This document shows, in pieces, positions 12,018 to 24,901 of a DNA stretch of 64,000 bases; the stretch's first letter is position 1; every line of letters starts with the position of its first letter. Made by a program: the position numbers and the translations under genes. The stretch lies in assembly GCF_900250115.1 (NCBI RefSeq), contig NZ_LT984803.1, forward strand, positions 1,639,583 through 1,703,582, given 5' to 3'. This DNA is from Cupriavidus taiwanensis (GTDB taxonomy: Bacteria > Pseudomonadota > Gammaproteobacteria > Burkholderiales > Burkholderiaceae). The notes under the pieces are model-generated. The model did no database searches and was not told where the DNA came from. It was given only the letters and a program-made list of their open reading frames with translations.

Positions 12018-13904
12018 ATGAGGCATGCGGCGGATGGCCTGGTACGTGACGTGCAAATCGCGCGGCGGAACTTCTTCGACGGCAAACTGATTCCGCCTGG
12101 AACGGTCCCCGAGCTGGTTGCCCGCTCCTGGGGGCGCGCCGCGAGTTCGGGGCTGCGGCCAGAGGATCGTGCCCTGTTCAGCAACTTCGTCACGCATGGC
12201 CAGCTGCAGCGGCTCGAGGACGAACACCGTGTGTTGATAGATGCCGCTGGCGAGGACATGGAGATCCTGGCGCGCGCGTTTCCCGCGCAACACTGGCTGG
12301 TGTTCTGCACCAACGCGGCAGGCATGATCGTCAGCGCCAGCAGCAGTCCGAGCGCGGCGCCCACCGCTGCGGCCGCAATTCGTGGTGGCAAGCAAGTGTG
12401 CGAAGCCGCGCTCGGCACCAATGCCCCTGGCTGCGTGCTGAGCGAAGGGGGCGTGTCGGTGGAGATACGTCGTGGCGAGCATTACCTGAACGAGCTCATC
12501 GATGTGGTCTGCGCGGCGGCGCCGATCTACGACTGCCACGACCGGCTGATCGGCGTGCTCGATGTTACCGGCTTCGGCGTGGACCTGCCCGCCTACGCGC
12601 TCAGTCGCGTGCAGGCTGCCGCCATGTCGATCGAAAACCGCCTGTACGCGAGGCTGCCGGCTCGCCGCATCGTGCGTCTGCATCACGACCATCGCATGCT
12701 GCATACGCCTGCCGAAGGCATTATCGCCATTTCCGACGACGACGTGATCATCGCCGCCAACCGCGCCGCCCGGCAAATGCTTGGCCTGCGCGCCGGTAGC
12801 GGCGAGGGCACCGATTTGCGCGAGATTTTTGCCGGCGCTCTGCATGGCGCCCCGGGACCGGCCCTGGCCTCGCTGAGCGCCCGCAGCGGCGAACGCTTCT
12901 TCGTTTCGCTGGAGCCGCACGCACGGCGACGCCGCACCGCCGCGGCCATGCCAGCCGGCGGCGCAGGCTGCCGGATTGCCGACGCGGCCCTCGGGCGTGC
13001 CTTCGAAAAGGCCGTGACCGTCATCGGCGAGCAGGTCCCGGTGATCCTGCTGGGCGAGACCGGCACCGGCAAGAGCCTGCTGGCGCGCGCGCTGCATGAC
13101 GCCAGCCGCCCTGGCACCGCCTTTGTTGCGCTGGACTGTTCGTCGATTCCTGAAAGCCTGGCCGAGGCAGAACTGTTCGGCTACGCCGACGGCGCGTTCA
13201 CAGGCAGCCGCAAGGGCGGCAGCATCGGCAAGATCGAGCAGGCCAACCATGGCACCCTGTTTCTCGACGAGATCGGCGATATGCCGCTGCCGCTGCAGAC
13301 GCGGCTGCTGAGCGTGCTGCAGGAGCGCAGCCTGATGCGCGTCGGCGGCAGCAAGCCGGTGCCGGTCGATATTTCCGTGATCTGCGCCACCCACCGCAAC
13401 CTGGACGAACTGGTGCGCCAAGGCAGCTTCCGCCAGGACCTGTTCTACCGCCTGAACGGCATGTCAGTGCGCATGCCGGCGCTGCGCGAGCGCACCGACT
13501 TGCCTGAACTTATCGACGCGATCGTGCAGTCGCTGGCGCGCGGCCGCCCGAAGCGGCTCGAAGCCGATGTGATGGCGGTGCTGATGGCGCATCAATGGCC
13601 GGGCAACATCCGTGAACTGCACCAGGTGCTGCGTGCCGCCATGGCGCTGTCCGGCGACAGTGAACTGGTGCAACGCGAACACTTCGACGAGGGCTGGCTG
13701 ACGGTGGCGGCGATCGGCGCGCCGGCTGCCGGCATCTTGCCAGCCAGGCCGGACGCGCAGTCGACCATGCTGGCCGACATGCAGAGCGAGCTGATCCACC
13801 GCACCCTGGCAGCGCTCAGCGGCAACCGCTCGCAGGCCGCGCGCGCGCTCGGCACCTCGCGAGCGACCTTGTATCGCAAGCTGGCGCGCAGCAAGTCCGC
13901 CTGA
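12018..13904 (+). CDS. AcoR-type sigma54-dependent transcriptional activator
   Basis: 628 residues with AcoR layout: an N-terminal sensory region with GAF-like character (residues about 60-200), a short PAS-like stretch (AEGIIAISDDDVIIAANRAARQMLGL), the AAA+ central domain and a Fis-type HTH at the C-terminus (SQAARALGTSRATLYRKLARS). Walker A is GETGTGKS (about 345) and Walker B is GTLFLDEIGDM (about 411). The sigma54 contact loop reads GAFTGS instead of the usual GAFTGA. The start follows GGAGACAAGGGA. It precedes an alcohol/aldehyde oxidation locus with a -24/-12 promoter, so it most likely activates those genes in response to an alcohol or aldehyde. Confidence 0.9.
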   Translation: MRHAADGLVRDVQIARRNFFDGKLIPPGTVPELVARSWGRAASSGLRPEDRALFSNFVTHGQLQRLEDEHRVLIDAAGEDMEILARAFPAQHWLVFCTNAAGMIVSASSSPSAAPTAAAAIRGGKQVCEAALGTNAPGCVLSEGGVSVEIRRGEHYLNELIDVVCAAAPIYDCHDRLIGVLDVTGFGVDLPAYALSRVQAAAMSIENRLYARLPARRIVRLHHDHRMLHTPAEGIIAISDDDVIIAANRAARQMLGLRAGSGEGTDLREIFAGALHGAPGPALASLSARSGERFFVSLEPHARRRRTAAAMPAGGAGCRIADAALGRAFEKAVTVIGEQVPVILLGETGTGKSLLARALHDASRPGTAFVALDCSSIPESLAEAELFGYADGAFTGSRKGGSIGKIEQANHGTLFLDEIGDMPLPLQTRLLSVLQERSLMRVGGSKPVPVDISVICATHRNLDELVRQGSFRQDLFYRLNGMSVRMPALRERTDLPELIDAIVQSLARGRPKRLEADVMAVLMAHQWPGNIRELHQVLRAAMALSGDSELVQREHFDEGWLTVAAIGAPAAGILPARPDAQSTMLADMQSELIHRTLAALSGNRSQAARALGTSRATLYRKLARSKSA

Positions 13905-13927
13905 GCTATGGCGCTGGTGCGCTTCAG

Positions 13928-13967
13928 CCCCCCGCAGCCTGTGCAAGGGCTGCGGGGGGTTTTCTTT
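13928..13967 (+). terminator. strong rho-independent terminator after the activator gene
   Basis: A 12-bp perfect stem (CCCCCCGCAGCC with GGCTGCGGGGGG) around an 8-nt loop, followed by TTTTCTTT. It starts 23 bp after the activator stop and insulates it from the aldehyde dehydrogenase gene. Confidence 0.9.
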
Positions 13968-13985
13968 GCGTGCCAGCAAATTCGG

Positions 13986-14024
13986 TGTCGCAGCTGTATC
14001 GAGACACTGGTTCAGACTGCGACA
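13986..14024. promoter_or_regulatory. candidate upstream activating sequence for the AcoR-type regulator
   Basis: Long dyad TGTCGCA-N25-TGCGACA. Near its centre is a second, imperfect dyad TGTATCGAGACA (13995-14006). The centre is about 107 bp upstream of the -24 element at 14112, a usual distance for enhancer-bound sigma54 activators. Confidence 0.55.
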
Positions 14025-14111
14025 GGCAGGCGCATCGCCCGCGCCGCGAAGCGGGCAAAGCCTGCGGGATGTCGGGCCATGGCGCAGCCTGCAGGCGCCG
14101 GTACACGGCTC

Positions 14112-14126
14112 AGGCACAGCCTTTGC
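14112..14126 (+). promoter_or_regulatory. sigma54 (-24/-12) promoter
   Basis: AGGCAC-N5-TTGC, with GG and GC exactly 12 bp apart, close to the TGGCAC-N5-TTGC consensus. It lies 62 bp before the aldehyde dehydrogenase start, downstream of the candidate activator dyad. Confidence 0.75.
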
Positions 14127-14188
14127 GTCCAGGGAGCCGAGCGTGCGGCAAACACCGCGCGTACGGAACAAGGGGACCAAAGGAGACC

Positions 14189-15613
14189 ATGCACATGGCA
14201 ATCAACGCAGCACTGCTGATAGGCGGAAAACTGGTCGAGGGCACAGCCCGCCTCGATGTCATCAACCCGGCCACCGGCCAGGTATTCACTACCGTGTCGT
14301 GCGCCACGGAACGCTAGGCGGGCGACGCGGTAGCCGCATCCAGGCAGGCCCAGCCCGGCTGGGCTGCAGCAGGCCTGCCGGCACGGCGCGCGCTGCTGCT
14401 TCGCTTTGCGGACGAAATGGGGGCCAATGCCGAGGAGCTGGCGGCCTTGCTGGTGCTGGAACAGGGCAAACCGCTTGCGGAAGCGCATCAGGAACTGGCG
14501 TACGCACAAGCCTTCGTCCGGCATCTCGCCGGACTAGAGCTTCCGGTTGAGGTGGTTCAGGACGACACCAGTCATCGCATCGAAATCCATCACAAGCCGC
14601 TGGGCGTGGTGGCGGCGATTGCCGCGTGGAATTTCCCGCTGCTGATAGCGGCCTACAAGATCGCTCCCGCACTGCTGCTGGGCAATACGGTCGTGCTCAA
14701 GCCCGCGCCGACCACGCCGCTGGCTTCGCTGCGGCTGGGCGCGCTGGCCAAGGACATCTTCCCGCCGGGCGTGCTCAATGTGATCACCGACCGCAACGAC
14801 CTCGGCGGCTTCCTGACCGCGCACCCTGACGTGGCCAAGGTGTCCTTCACCGGTTCCACCGCAACTGGCAAGAAAGTGATGGAAAGCGCCGGTCCGCGGC
14901 TCAAGCGCGTCACGCTGGAGCTGGGCGGGAATGATGGCGCCATCGTGCTCGACGATGCCAGCGTGGCTGAGATCGCACCAAAGATCTTCGCCAGCGCCTT
15001 CTACAACTGCGGCCAGGTGTGCCTGGCACTCAAGCGCCTGTACGTGCACGCTTCGATCCATGACGATCTGTGCGAGGCGCTGGCCGACCTGGCCAGTGCA
15101 GCGGTGGTCGGCAATGGCGCGGAGCCCGGCGTTGCCATCGGGCCGCTGCAGAACGCCATGCAGTTCGACAAGGCGGGCCGCTTCCTGGCCGCCGCCCGTC
15201 GCGACGGCAAGATTCTGACGGGTGGTGCCGCGCTGCGTGGCGACGGCTATTTCGTCGCGCCCACCATTGTGCGCGACTTGCCCGACCACAACGAACTGGT
15301 GGCCGAAGAGCAATTCGCGCCGATCCTGCCGGTGCTGAAGTACCACGACATCGACGAGGCGCTGGCGCGCGTCAACGCCTCGCCTTACGGCCTGGCCGGT
15401 TCGGTATGGTCGTCCGACCTGCAACGCGCCTACGCGGTGGCGCAGCGGCTCGATGTCGGTACCGCCTGGGTCAACCAGCATCTGCATTTCGGCCCGCATA
15501 TCCCGCTGGTGGGCGCCAAGGAGTCCGGCCTAGGCGTGGAGTTTGCGGCCGCGGGCCTGGCCGAGTATGCGCAACTGAGCGTGATCAATATCGCGCGCCA
15601 GCAAGCGGGCTGA
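14189..15613 (+). pseudogene. NAD(P)-dependent aldehyde dehydrogenase interrupted by an in-frame amber codon
   Basis: The reading frame encodes a full-length aldehyde dehydrogenase of 474 codons, but codon 43 (14315-14317) is TAG. Both sides are in the same frame: LLIGGKLVEGTARLDVINPATGQV before it, and AGDAVAASRQAQPGWAAAGL after it. In homologues this place usually carries a residue such as Gln, so a single CAG-to-TAG change is the simplest origin. The rest is intact: FTGSTATGKKVMES (about 220), the catalytic Glu in LELGGN (about 243) and the catalytic Cys in NCGQVCLALKR (about 276). The ATG follows GGAGACC. Downstream re-initiation (ATG at 14417) would lack about 76 residues. In the pathway it would oxidise the aldehyde made by the PQQ dehydrogenase. 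Confidence 0.8.
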
Positions 15614-15725
15614 ACCGCTTCCCCCCTTGATCGCTTACCTGCTTGCCCGCCGCCCGGGCGGGGCTGCGCGGCAACCTGGCCGTGCCGGCGCACGGGCAAA
15701 TCCAAATAGAAGAAATGGAGGAGAC

Positions 15726-16631
15726 ATGAGGAAGCTACGGACGGCATTCCGCCCGGGGATGCGCTCGGCCCTGCGCCGCAGCGCGGCCGGCGCGGCGCTG
15801 CTGCTTGGCGCGGCGCCGGCGCTGGCGATCGACGTGGATGCAGGCGACTACACCGCACTGCCGGCAGGCACCAATCTTGGCCTGCTGTACTACCAGCACG
15901 TCGAGCGCGACAAGCTCTACGCCGGCGGCCAGCGCATCGCCGGCGGCAACCTGGATTCGGATATCGGCATCGTGCGCTATGTGCGCTTCATGGAGATCGG
16001 TGGCTACACCGTCGACCCGCAGTTCCTGCTGCCGTTCGGCAAGCTGCGCGCGACCGATAACCTCAGCGCGCTTGGCAGCGCCAGCGGCGTGGGTGACCTG
16101 ATGCTGGCCGCCACGGTCTGGCTGGTGAACCAGCCGGAAAAGAAGCGCTATTTCGGCATCACGCCCTTCCTGTTCGTGCCGGTGGGCAGCTACGACAAGG
16201 ACCGGCCGCTGAACCTGGGCGAGCATCGCTGGAAGTTCGCGCTGCAGGCGGGCTATATCACCCCGCTGGTCGACAAGTTCACGCTGGAACTGGTCGCCGA
16301 CGTGACCTTCTTCGGCAGCAACGATAAATTCGGCCCGACCGCTGCCACGCTCCGGCAGGATCCGCTGTTCCAGGGGCAGGCATGGCTGCGCTACCACCTG
16401 ACCGACAGCTTCGACATCCGCGGCGGGCTGTCATACGCGAGCGGCGGCGAAAGCAAGGTGAACGGCGTATCGCGTAATGACCACACCAATACGTCCAAGT
16501 TCTCCGTAGGCATGGCGTGGTTTCCCATGCCTACGGTTCAGGTGCTCGGCACCTATGGACGAGACATCTCGGTACGCAATGGCCCGCGGGAGGGCAGCCG
16601 TTTCAACCTTCGTTTGCTCAAGGTGTTCTGA
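15726..16631 (+). CDS. outer-membrane MetA-pathway/phenol-degradation-type protein
   Basis: 301 residues with a cleavable signal peptide (Arg-rich start, hydrophobic AAGAALLLGAAPALA, cut near residue 35). A beta-rich body of alternating strands ends in an aromatic residue (LLKVF), as in outer-membrane barrels. Stretches such as GDYTALPAGTNLGLLYYQH and YFGITPFLFVPVGSYDKDRPLNLGEHRW resemble the Phenol_MetA_deg family, found beside catabolic dehydrogenases and thought to assist substrate uptake. Start follows GGAGGAGAC. It lies between the aldehyde dehydrogenase and alcohol dehydrogenase genes and is probably co-transcribed from the sigma54 promoter. Confidence 0.8.
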   Translation: MRKLRTAFRPGMRSALRRSAAGAALLLGAAPALAIDVDAGDYTALPAGTNLGLLYYQHVERDKLYAGGQRIAGGNLDSDIGIVRYVRFMEIGGYTVDPQFLLPFGKLRATDNLSALGSASGVGDLMLAATVWLVNQPEKKRYFGITPFLFVPVGSYDKDRPLNLGEHRWKFALQAGYITPLVDKFTLELVADVTFFGSNDKFGPTAATLRQDPLFQGQAWLRYHLTDSFDIRGGLSYASGGESKVNGVSRNDHTNTSKFSVGMAWFPMPTVQVLGTYGRDISVRNGPREGSRFNLRLLKVF

Positions 16632-16665
16632 CAGAGCCACGAACTGACAGAGAGAGGAGAACAAC

Positions 16666-18846
16666 ATGGCAGGACGCAAACAATGCGGGGCGGGCGGGCA
16701 TGCGCGCACTCTGGCCGCGGTGGCGCTGGCGCTGGTGGCACTGCCCTCTGCGGGCGCGCTTGCGGCGGATGCAGCGGATGTAGCGGCTGGCAGCCGGGCG
16801 AAGTCGCTCGCCGCGCATAAAATCCGCGCGGCCACGACGCGCATCGATGGCGCAGCGATTCGCGCCAATGAGGCCAGCACCCCGAACTGGCCTACCTACG
16901 GGCTGGATTACGCGGAAACGCGTTTCAGCAAGCTCGACCAGATTCACAGCGGCAACGTCGGAAGCCTCGGCCTGGCCTGGTCCTATGACCTGGAATCGAC
17001 GCGCGGTGTCGAGGCCACGCCGCTGGTAGTGGACGGCGTGATGTATGTCACGGCGCCGTGGAGCGTGGTCCACGCCATCGACGCGCGCACCGGCAGGAAG
17101 TTGTGGAGCTACGATCCCAAGGTGCCGCGCGAGATGGCCTACAAGGGCTGCTGCGACGTCGTCAACCGCGGCGTCGCGCTGCATAAGGGGAAGGTCTATG
17201 TCGGCGCGTTCGACGGCAGGCTGATAGCCATCGACGCCGCCACCGGCAAGAAGGTCTGGGAGCAGGACACCATCGTCGACCGCAGCCATTCCTACACCAT
17301 CACCGGCGCGCCGCGCGTGTACAAGGGCAAGGTCATCATCGGCAATGGAGGCGCAGAATATGGCGCACGCGGCTATATCACCGCCTACGACGCCGAGACC
17401 GGCGCCCAGCAGTGGCGCTGGTTTACGGTGCCGGGCGACCCGTCCAGGCCATTCGAGAACGAAGCCATGGCTCGCGCGGCCGGCACCTGGGATCCCGCCG
17501 GCAAGTACTGGGTCAACGGCGGCGGCGGCACGGTGTGGAACACCATGGCCTTCGACCCCGATCTCAACCTGATGTACATCGGCACCGGCAATGCCGGTCC
17601 CTGGAGCCGCAAGGTGCGCAGTCCCAAGGGCGGCGACAACCTCTATGTGGCCTCGGTGGTGGCACTGAACCCGGACACCGGCGAGTACGTCTGGCACTAC
17701 CAGGAAACGCCGGGGGACAACTGGGACTACACCTCGACCCAGGACATCATCCTGGCCGACCTGAAAATCGACGGCAGGCTGCGCAAGGTGCTGCTGCACG
17801 CGCCCAAGAACGGCTTCTTCTTCGTGGTCGACCGCACCGACGGCAAGTTCATCTCGGCAAAGAACTTCGTCGATGTCAACTGGGCATCTGGCTATGACAA
17901 GAATGGACGTCCGATCGAGACGCCGCAGGCGGACACTTCGGGCAGGCCGGTCGATGCCGTGCCCGGACCCTTCGGCGCGCACAACTGGCATGCCATGTCA
18001 TACAACCCGCGCCTGCGCCTGGCTTATATCCCGGCGCAGCACGTACCGCTGACCCTGGCCGACAACAAGCACTGGGTGCATAACCAGAAGGACTCGCCGG
18101 AAGCGCACCGCGGAGTGGGCTGGAACCTCGGCATGCTGGTCAACGCCGAGCCGCCGAAAAGCAAGCCGATGGGACGGCTGATCGCCTGGGACCCGGTCCG
18201 GCAGAAGGCGGTCTGGCAGCAGGACTACACCGGACCGTGGAACGGCGGCACGCTGACCACCGCCGGAGAACTGGTGTTCCAGGGCACCGCCGACGGCCGC
18301 TTCATCGCCTACCATGCGGCGACCGGCGAGAAGCTGTGGGAGACCCCGACCGGCACCGGGGTGGTGGCGCCGCCGGTCACCTACATGGTCGACGGCAAGC
18401 AATATGTGTCGATCGCGGTGGGCTGGGGCGGCGTGTTCGGCCTGAGCACTCGCGCCACCGACCGCAAGGCGCCCGGCACGGTCTACACCTTTGCCATCGG
18501 CGGCAAGGCCAAGGCTCCGCCGTCCGCTCCGTATCCGATGGCCGAGTTGCTGCAGGGCGTAAAGTACGATCCCGGCCATGTGCAGGAAGGGCAGAAGCTG
18601 TACGTCAACAACTGCGTGTTCTGCCATGGCGTGCCGGGTGTGGACAAGGGCGGCAATATTCCTAACCTGGCTTATGTGGGCTCGGGCCTGATCCAGAACC
18701 TGGACAAGATCGTATTCAACGGCCCTTACGTCGGCCAGGGCATGCCGGATTTCCCCGGCAAGCTGAGCGCAGAAGACGTCATCAAGATCCAGGCCTTTAT
18801 CCAGGGTACGGCCGATGCGGTACGCCCCAAGAAACTGACCGACTGA
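16666..18846 (+). CDS. quinohaemoprotein (PQQ/haem c) alcohol dehydrogenase, type II
   Basis: 726 residues with a signal peptide (to about residue 34), an eight-bladed PQQ propeller and a C-terminal cytochrome c domain. The vicinal-cysteine pair sits in YKGCCDVVN (about 162-165). The propeller includes NWDYTSTQDIIL, the region of the catalytic Asp. The cytochrome has CVFCH (about 650) and an axial Met in GQGMPDFPG (about 690). Such periplasmic enzymes oxidise primary alcohols and pass electrons to the respiratory chain; ThfA-type tetrahydrofurfuryl alcohol and QH-EDH/BDH enzymes are the closest concepts. Start follows AGAGAGGAGAAC. Last gene of the sigma54-controlled locus; no PQQ biosynthesis genes are nearby. 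Confidence 0.93.
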   Translation: MAGRKQCGAGGHARTLAAVALALVALPSAGALAADAADVAAGSRAKSLAAHKIRAATTRIDGAAIRANEASTPNWPTYGLDYAETRFSKLDQIHSGNVGSLGLAWSYDLESTRGVEATPLVVDGVMYVTAPWSVVHAIDARTGRKLWSYDPKVPREMAYKGCCDVVNRGVALHKGKVYVGAFDGRLIAIDAATGKKVWEQDTIVDRSHSYTITGAPRVYKGKVIIGNGGAEYGARGYITAYDAETGAQQWRWFTVPGDPSRPFENEAMARAAGTWDPAGKYWVNGGGGTVWNTMAFDPDLNLMYIGTGNAGPWSRKVRSPKGGDNLYVASVVALNPDTGEYVWHYQETPGDNWDYTSTQDIILADLKIDGRLRKVLLHAPKNGFFFVVDRTDGKFISAKNFVDVNWASGYDKNGRPIETPQADTSGRPVDAVPGPFGAHNWHAMSYNPRLRLAYIPAQHVPLTLADNKHWVHNQKDSPEAHRGVGWNLGMLVNAEPPKSKPMGRLIAWDPVRQKAVWQQDYTGPWNGGTLTTAGELVFQGTADGRFIAYHAATGEKLWETPTGTGVVAPPVTYMVDGKQYVSIAVGWGGVFGLSTRATDRKAPGTVYTFAIGGKAKAPPSAPYPMAELLQGVKYDPGHVQEGQKLYVNNCVFCHGVPGVDKGGNIPNLAYVGSGLIQNLDKIVFNGPYVGQGMPDFPGKLSAEDVIKIQAFIQGTADAVRPKKLTD

Positions 18847-18932
18847 GGCTCTTGCGGCCGTTCAGGTAAATGCGGGCGACGCCGACGGCACCGCGCCACC
18901 GGGCAAATATGACGCGCCTGGTGGGGCGGAAC

Positions 18933-18963
18933 GCCTCTAGGTGACAGAAGAGGCTCTTTTTGT
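18933..18963 (+). terminator. rho-independent terminator after the alcohol dehydrogenase
   Basis: Stem GCCTCT/AGAGGC with a 10-nt loop, followed by TCTTTTTGTT, 86 bp after the dehydrogenase stop. It closes the alcohol-oxidation operon before the rrn promoter region. Confidence 0.65.
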
Positions 18964-19063
18964 TGCGTGGGATAAAACACTTGCAAGGCACGCATCCAGG
19001 CATTAAGATTCGCCCCCTCGTTCGCAAGACATCGCGCAACGGGAAAGGAACGGCGCGCGAGAG

Positions 19064-19141
19064 TTGACTCGAAAGAGGGCGTCCGGCGCAATAAAGAATT
19101 TTTCGAAATCAGTTGCTTAATCGAAAAAATTTCTTTAAAGT
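19064..19141 (+). promoter_or_regulatory. rrn promoter region (two candidate promoters)
   Basis: The 544-bp gap before 16S holds the rrn promoter(s) and leader. Two sigma70-like candidates are visible: TTGACT at 19064 with a poor -10, and TTGCTT at 19113 with TAAAGT 17 bp later (19136-19141). The stretch between them is AT-rich (GAATTTTTCG, CGAAAAAATTTC), unlike the surrounding GC-rich DNA, as expected of an UP element. The exact start cannot be set by eye. Confidence 0.4.
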
Positions 19142-19197
19142 CTCGTTCCTTCGCTGCTGACAACGCAGCGCGCTGAACGGCAAAGCCGGGCGGCGAA

Positions 19198-19209
19198 GTT
19201 CTTTAACAA
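19198..19209 (+). promoter_or_regulatory. boxA-like antitermination element in the rrn leader
   Basis: GTTCTTTAACAA, close to the boxA consensus TGCTCTTTAACAA, about 180 bp before mature 16S. A second copy is in the 16S-23S spacer. boxA recruits NusB/NusE to keep polymerase processive through rRNA genes. Confidence 0.65.
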
Positions 19210-19390
19210 ACAAACAACCGATAAGTGTGGGCGCTTGATAGCGGATGCGAAAGACTTCGGTCTTTTAGCTTAAAAGTTATACAGTGCTCGCACAGCAAAA
19301 CGTGACCGGGTCTTCGGATCTGGTCAGTCAGTTTTCTGAGAGTGAGCGACCGCTCGAAAGAGCGAGGGTCTTCGGACCCACACAGAGATT

Positions 19391-20922
<1,532 letters not shown>

Positions 20923-20985
20923 CAGAGCGTGCAGCCAACGTTGAGCGTCCACACTTATCGGTAGTTTGTTGGTTAAGGCCAGGTG

Positions 20986-21025
20986 GCCAAATGCAAGCGC
21001 TTAGCATTGAGCGTTTGCATTTGGC
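20986..21025 (+). other. long hairpin in the tRNA-less 16S-23S spacer
   Basis: The 322-bp spacer (20923-21244) contains no cloverleaf. Instead 20986-21001 pairs with 21010-21025 in a 16-bp stem with one G-T wobble (GCCAAATGCAA arm against TTGCATTTGGC) around an 8-nt loop. It could be an rRNA-processing structure, or what remains after loss of the tRNA genes. Confidence 0.6.
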
Positions 21026-21050
21026 ATTGCCAAGCGATCGCAAGATCGGC

Positions 21051-21063
21051 TGTTCTTTAACAA
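21051..21063 (+). promoter_or_regulatory. boxA-like element before 23S
   Basis: TGTTCTTTAACAA, nearly identical to the leader copy at 19198 and to the boxA consensus. It sits about 180 bp before 23S, the usual place for the second antitermination signal. Confidence 0.65.
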
Positions 21064-21244
21064 TATGGGATGTAGTAAAGGTGTCACGGTGCGTTGATGA
21101 GACGCACATGTAGTTTAACGTGATACCGGGTTGTGATTGTATCAACCAAAATGTATTTAAGTGATCGAAAGATGACTTGGAATACGGCACAAATGCGAGA
21201 ACTCAACCTGTAGTGAGCGTGTCGATGAGACACACTTGTTATAG

Positions 21245-24119
<2,875 letters not shown>

Positions 24120-24230
24120 ATAACCAGTGTGTTTCACCTGGTGAGCGATCGCCTTGTGCCTCGATACACACACAACCGACACTACATCCCGATTCGTGAC
24201 GCTGTCCCACGACAGCGCCACAACCCCTCA

Positions 24231-24346
24231 TGCCTGGTGACCATAGCGAGTTGGAACCACCCCTTCCCATCCCGAACAGGTCCGTGAAACGACTCCGCGC
24301 CGATGATAGTGCGGATTACCCGTGTGAAAGTAGGTCATCGCCAGGC
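24231..24346 (+). rRNA. rrf: 5S ribosomal RNA
   Basis: About 116 nt beginning TGCCTGGTGACCATAGCGAG and ending with the complementary CGCCAGGC, containing the conserved CCCATCCCGAACAGG and GATGATAGT segments. It follows 23S by about 110 bp; that spacer holds a small hairpin GCTGTC-CCAC-GACAGC (24201-24216). Confidence 0.95.
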
Positions 24347-24356
24347 TCTTATTGTG

Positions 24357-24393
24357 CAAAACCCCTCGACAGCGTGTGCTGCGAGGGGTTTTG
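24357..24393 (+). terminator. rho-independent terminator of the rrn operon
   Basis: A 12-bp stem CAAAACCCCTCG / CGAGGGGTTTTG, capped by an inner CAGC-GTGT-GCTG helix and ending in TTTTGTCTTT, 10 bp after 5S. Strong terminator. Confidence 0.92.
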
Positions 24394-24631
24394 TCTTTGG
24401 CGCGGCCAGACGCCGGCCGCCACCCGCCCTGGCGTGAGCTCGGCATCGGCATGGATTATTTGCAAGCCCTGCCGGTGCTGGTAAAGGAATTCGTTCAATC
24501 TTGGCAGTGCAAAAGGCGATGGCTGGCAGCGGCTTGGCGCGAAGGCATGAACGGCGTCCTGCAGCGACGGTGCCGAGATGCTAACCTCCAAGCAGGCACC
24601 CGCCGTCATCTTTGCAATTGGGAGAGAGAAA

Positions 24632-24886
24632 ATGAGCCGCCTGCTGCTCAGCAATATCGACCCCGACACCTCGGACGAAGAGATCCAGGCGTTCCTGGAA
24701 AAATACGGATTTCCGCCGTTCGACAGTCTCGAGCACGAGGACGGCGACGGCACGCATCCGGCCGTGCTGTTGAACTTCGGCAGTCTCGATTCCGCAGTGC
24801 TGGGCAAGCTGCAGCAACGCATCGACCATATGTACTGGAAGAAGCGCCAGCTGAGCGCTTCCATCCTGCATGACCGTTTCGCGTAG
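24632..24886 (+). CDS. small RNA-binding (RRM) protein
   Basis: 84 residues forming one RNA-recognition-motif fold: first strand SRLLLSNID (RNP2-like), helix SDEEIQAFLEKYGF, and VLLNFGS in the RNP1-like strand position followed by a second helix (SAVLGKLQQRIDHMYWKKRQL). The aromatic residues of classic RNP1 are largely missing, so binding strength is uncertain. Start follows GGGAGAGAGAAA. Single gene between the rrn terminator and a convergent SRAP gene 15 bp away. Probably a post-transcriptional accessory factor, by inference only. Confidence 0.75.
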   Translation: MSRLLLSNIDPDTSDEEIQAFLEKYGFPPFDSLEHEDGDGTHPAVLLNFGSLDSAVLGKLQQRIDHMYWKKRQLSASILHDRFA

Positions 24887-24901
24887 GCGGCGATAGCGCG
24901 G

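Noticed and set aside
20923..21244. Expected tRNA-Ile and tRNA-Ala in the 16S-23S spacer
   Set aside because: No anticodon-stem, D-loop or TTC-arm pattern could be found; the region fits only the hairpin and boxA.
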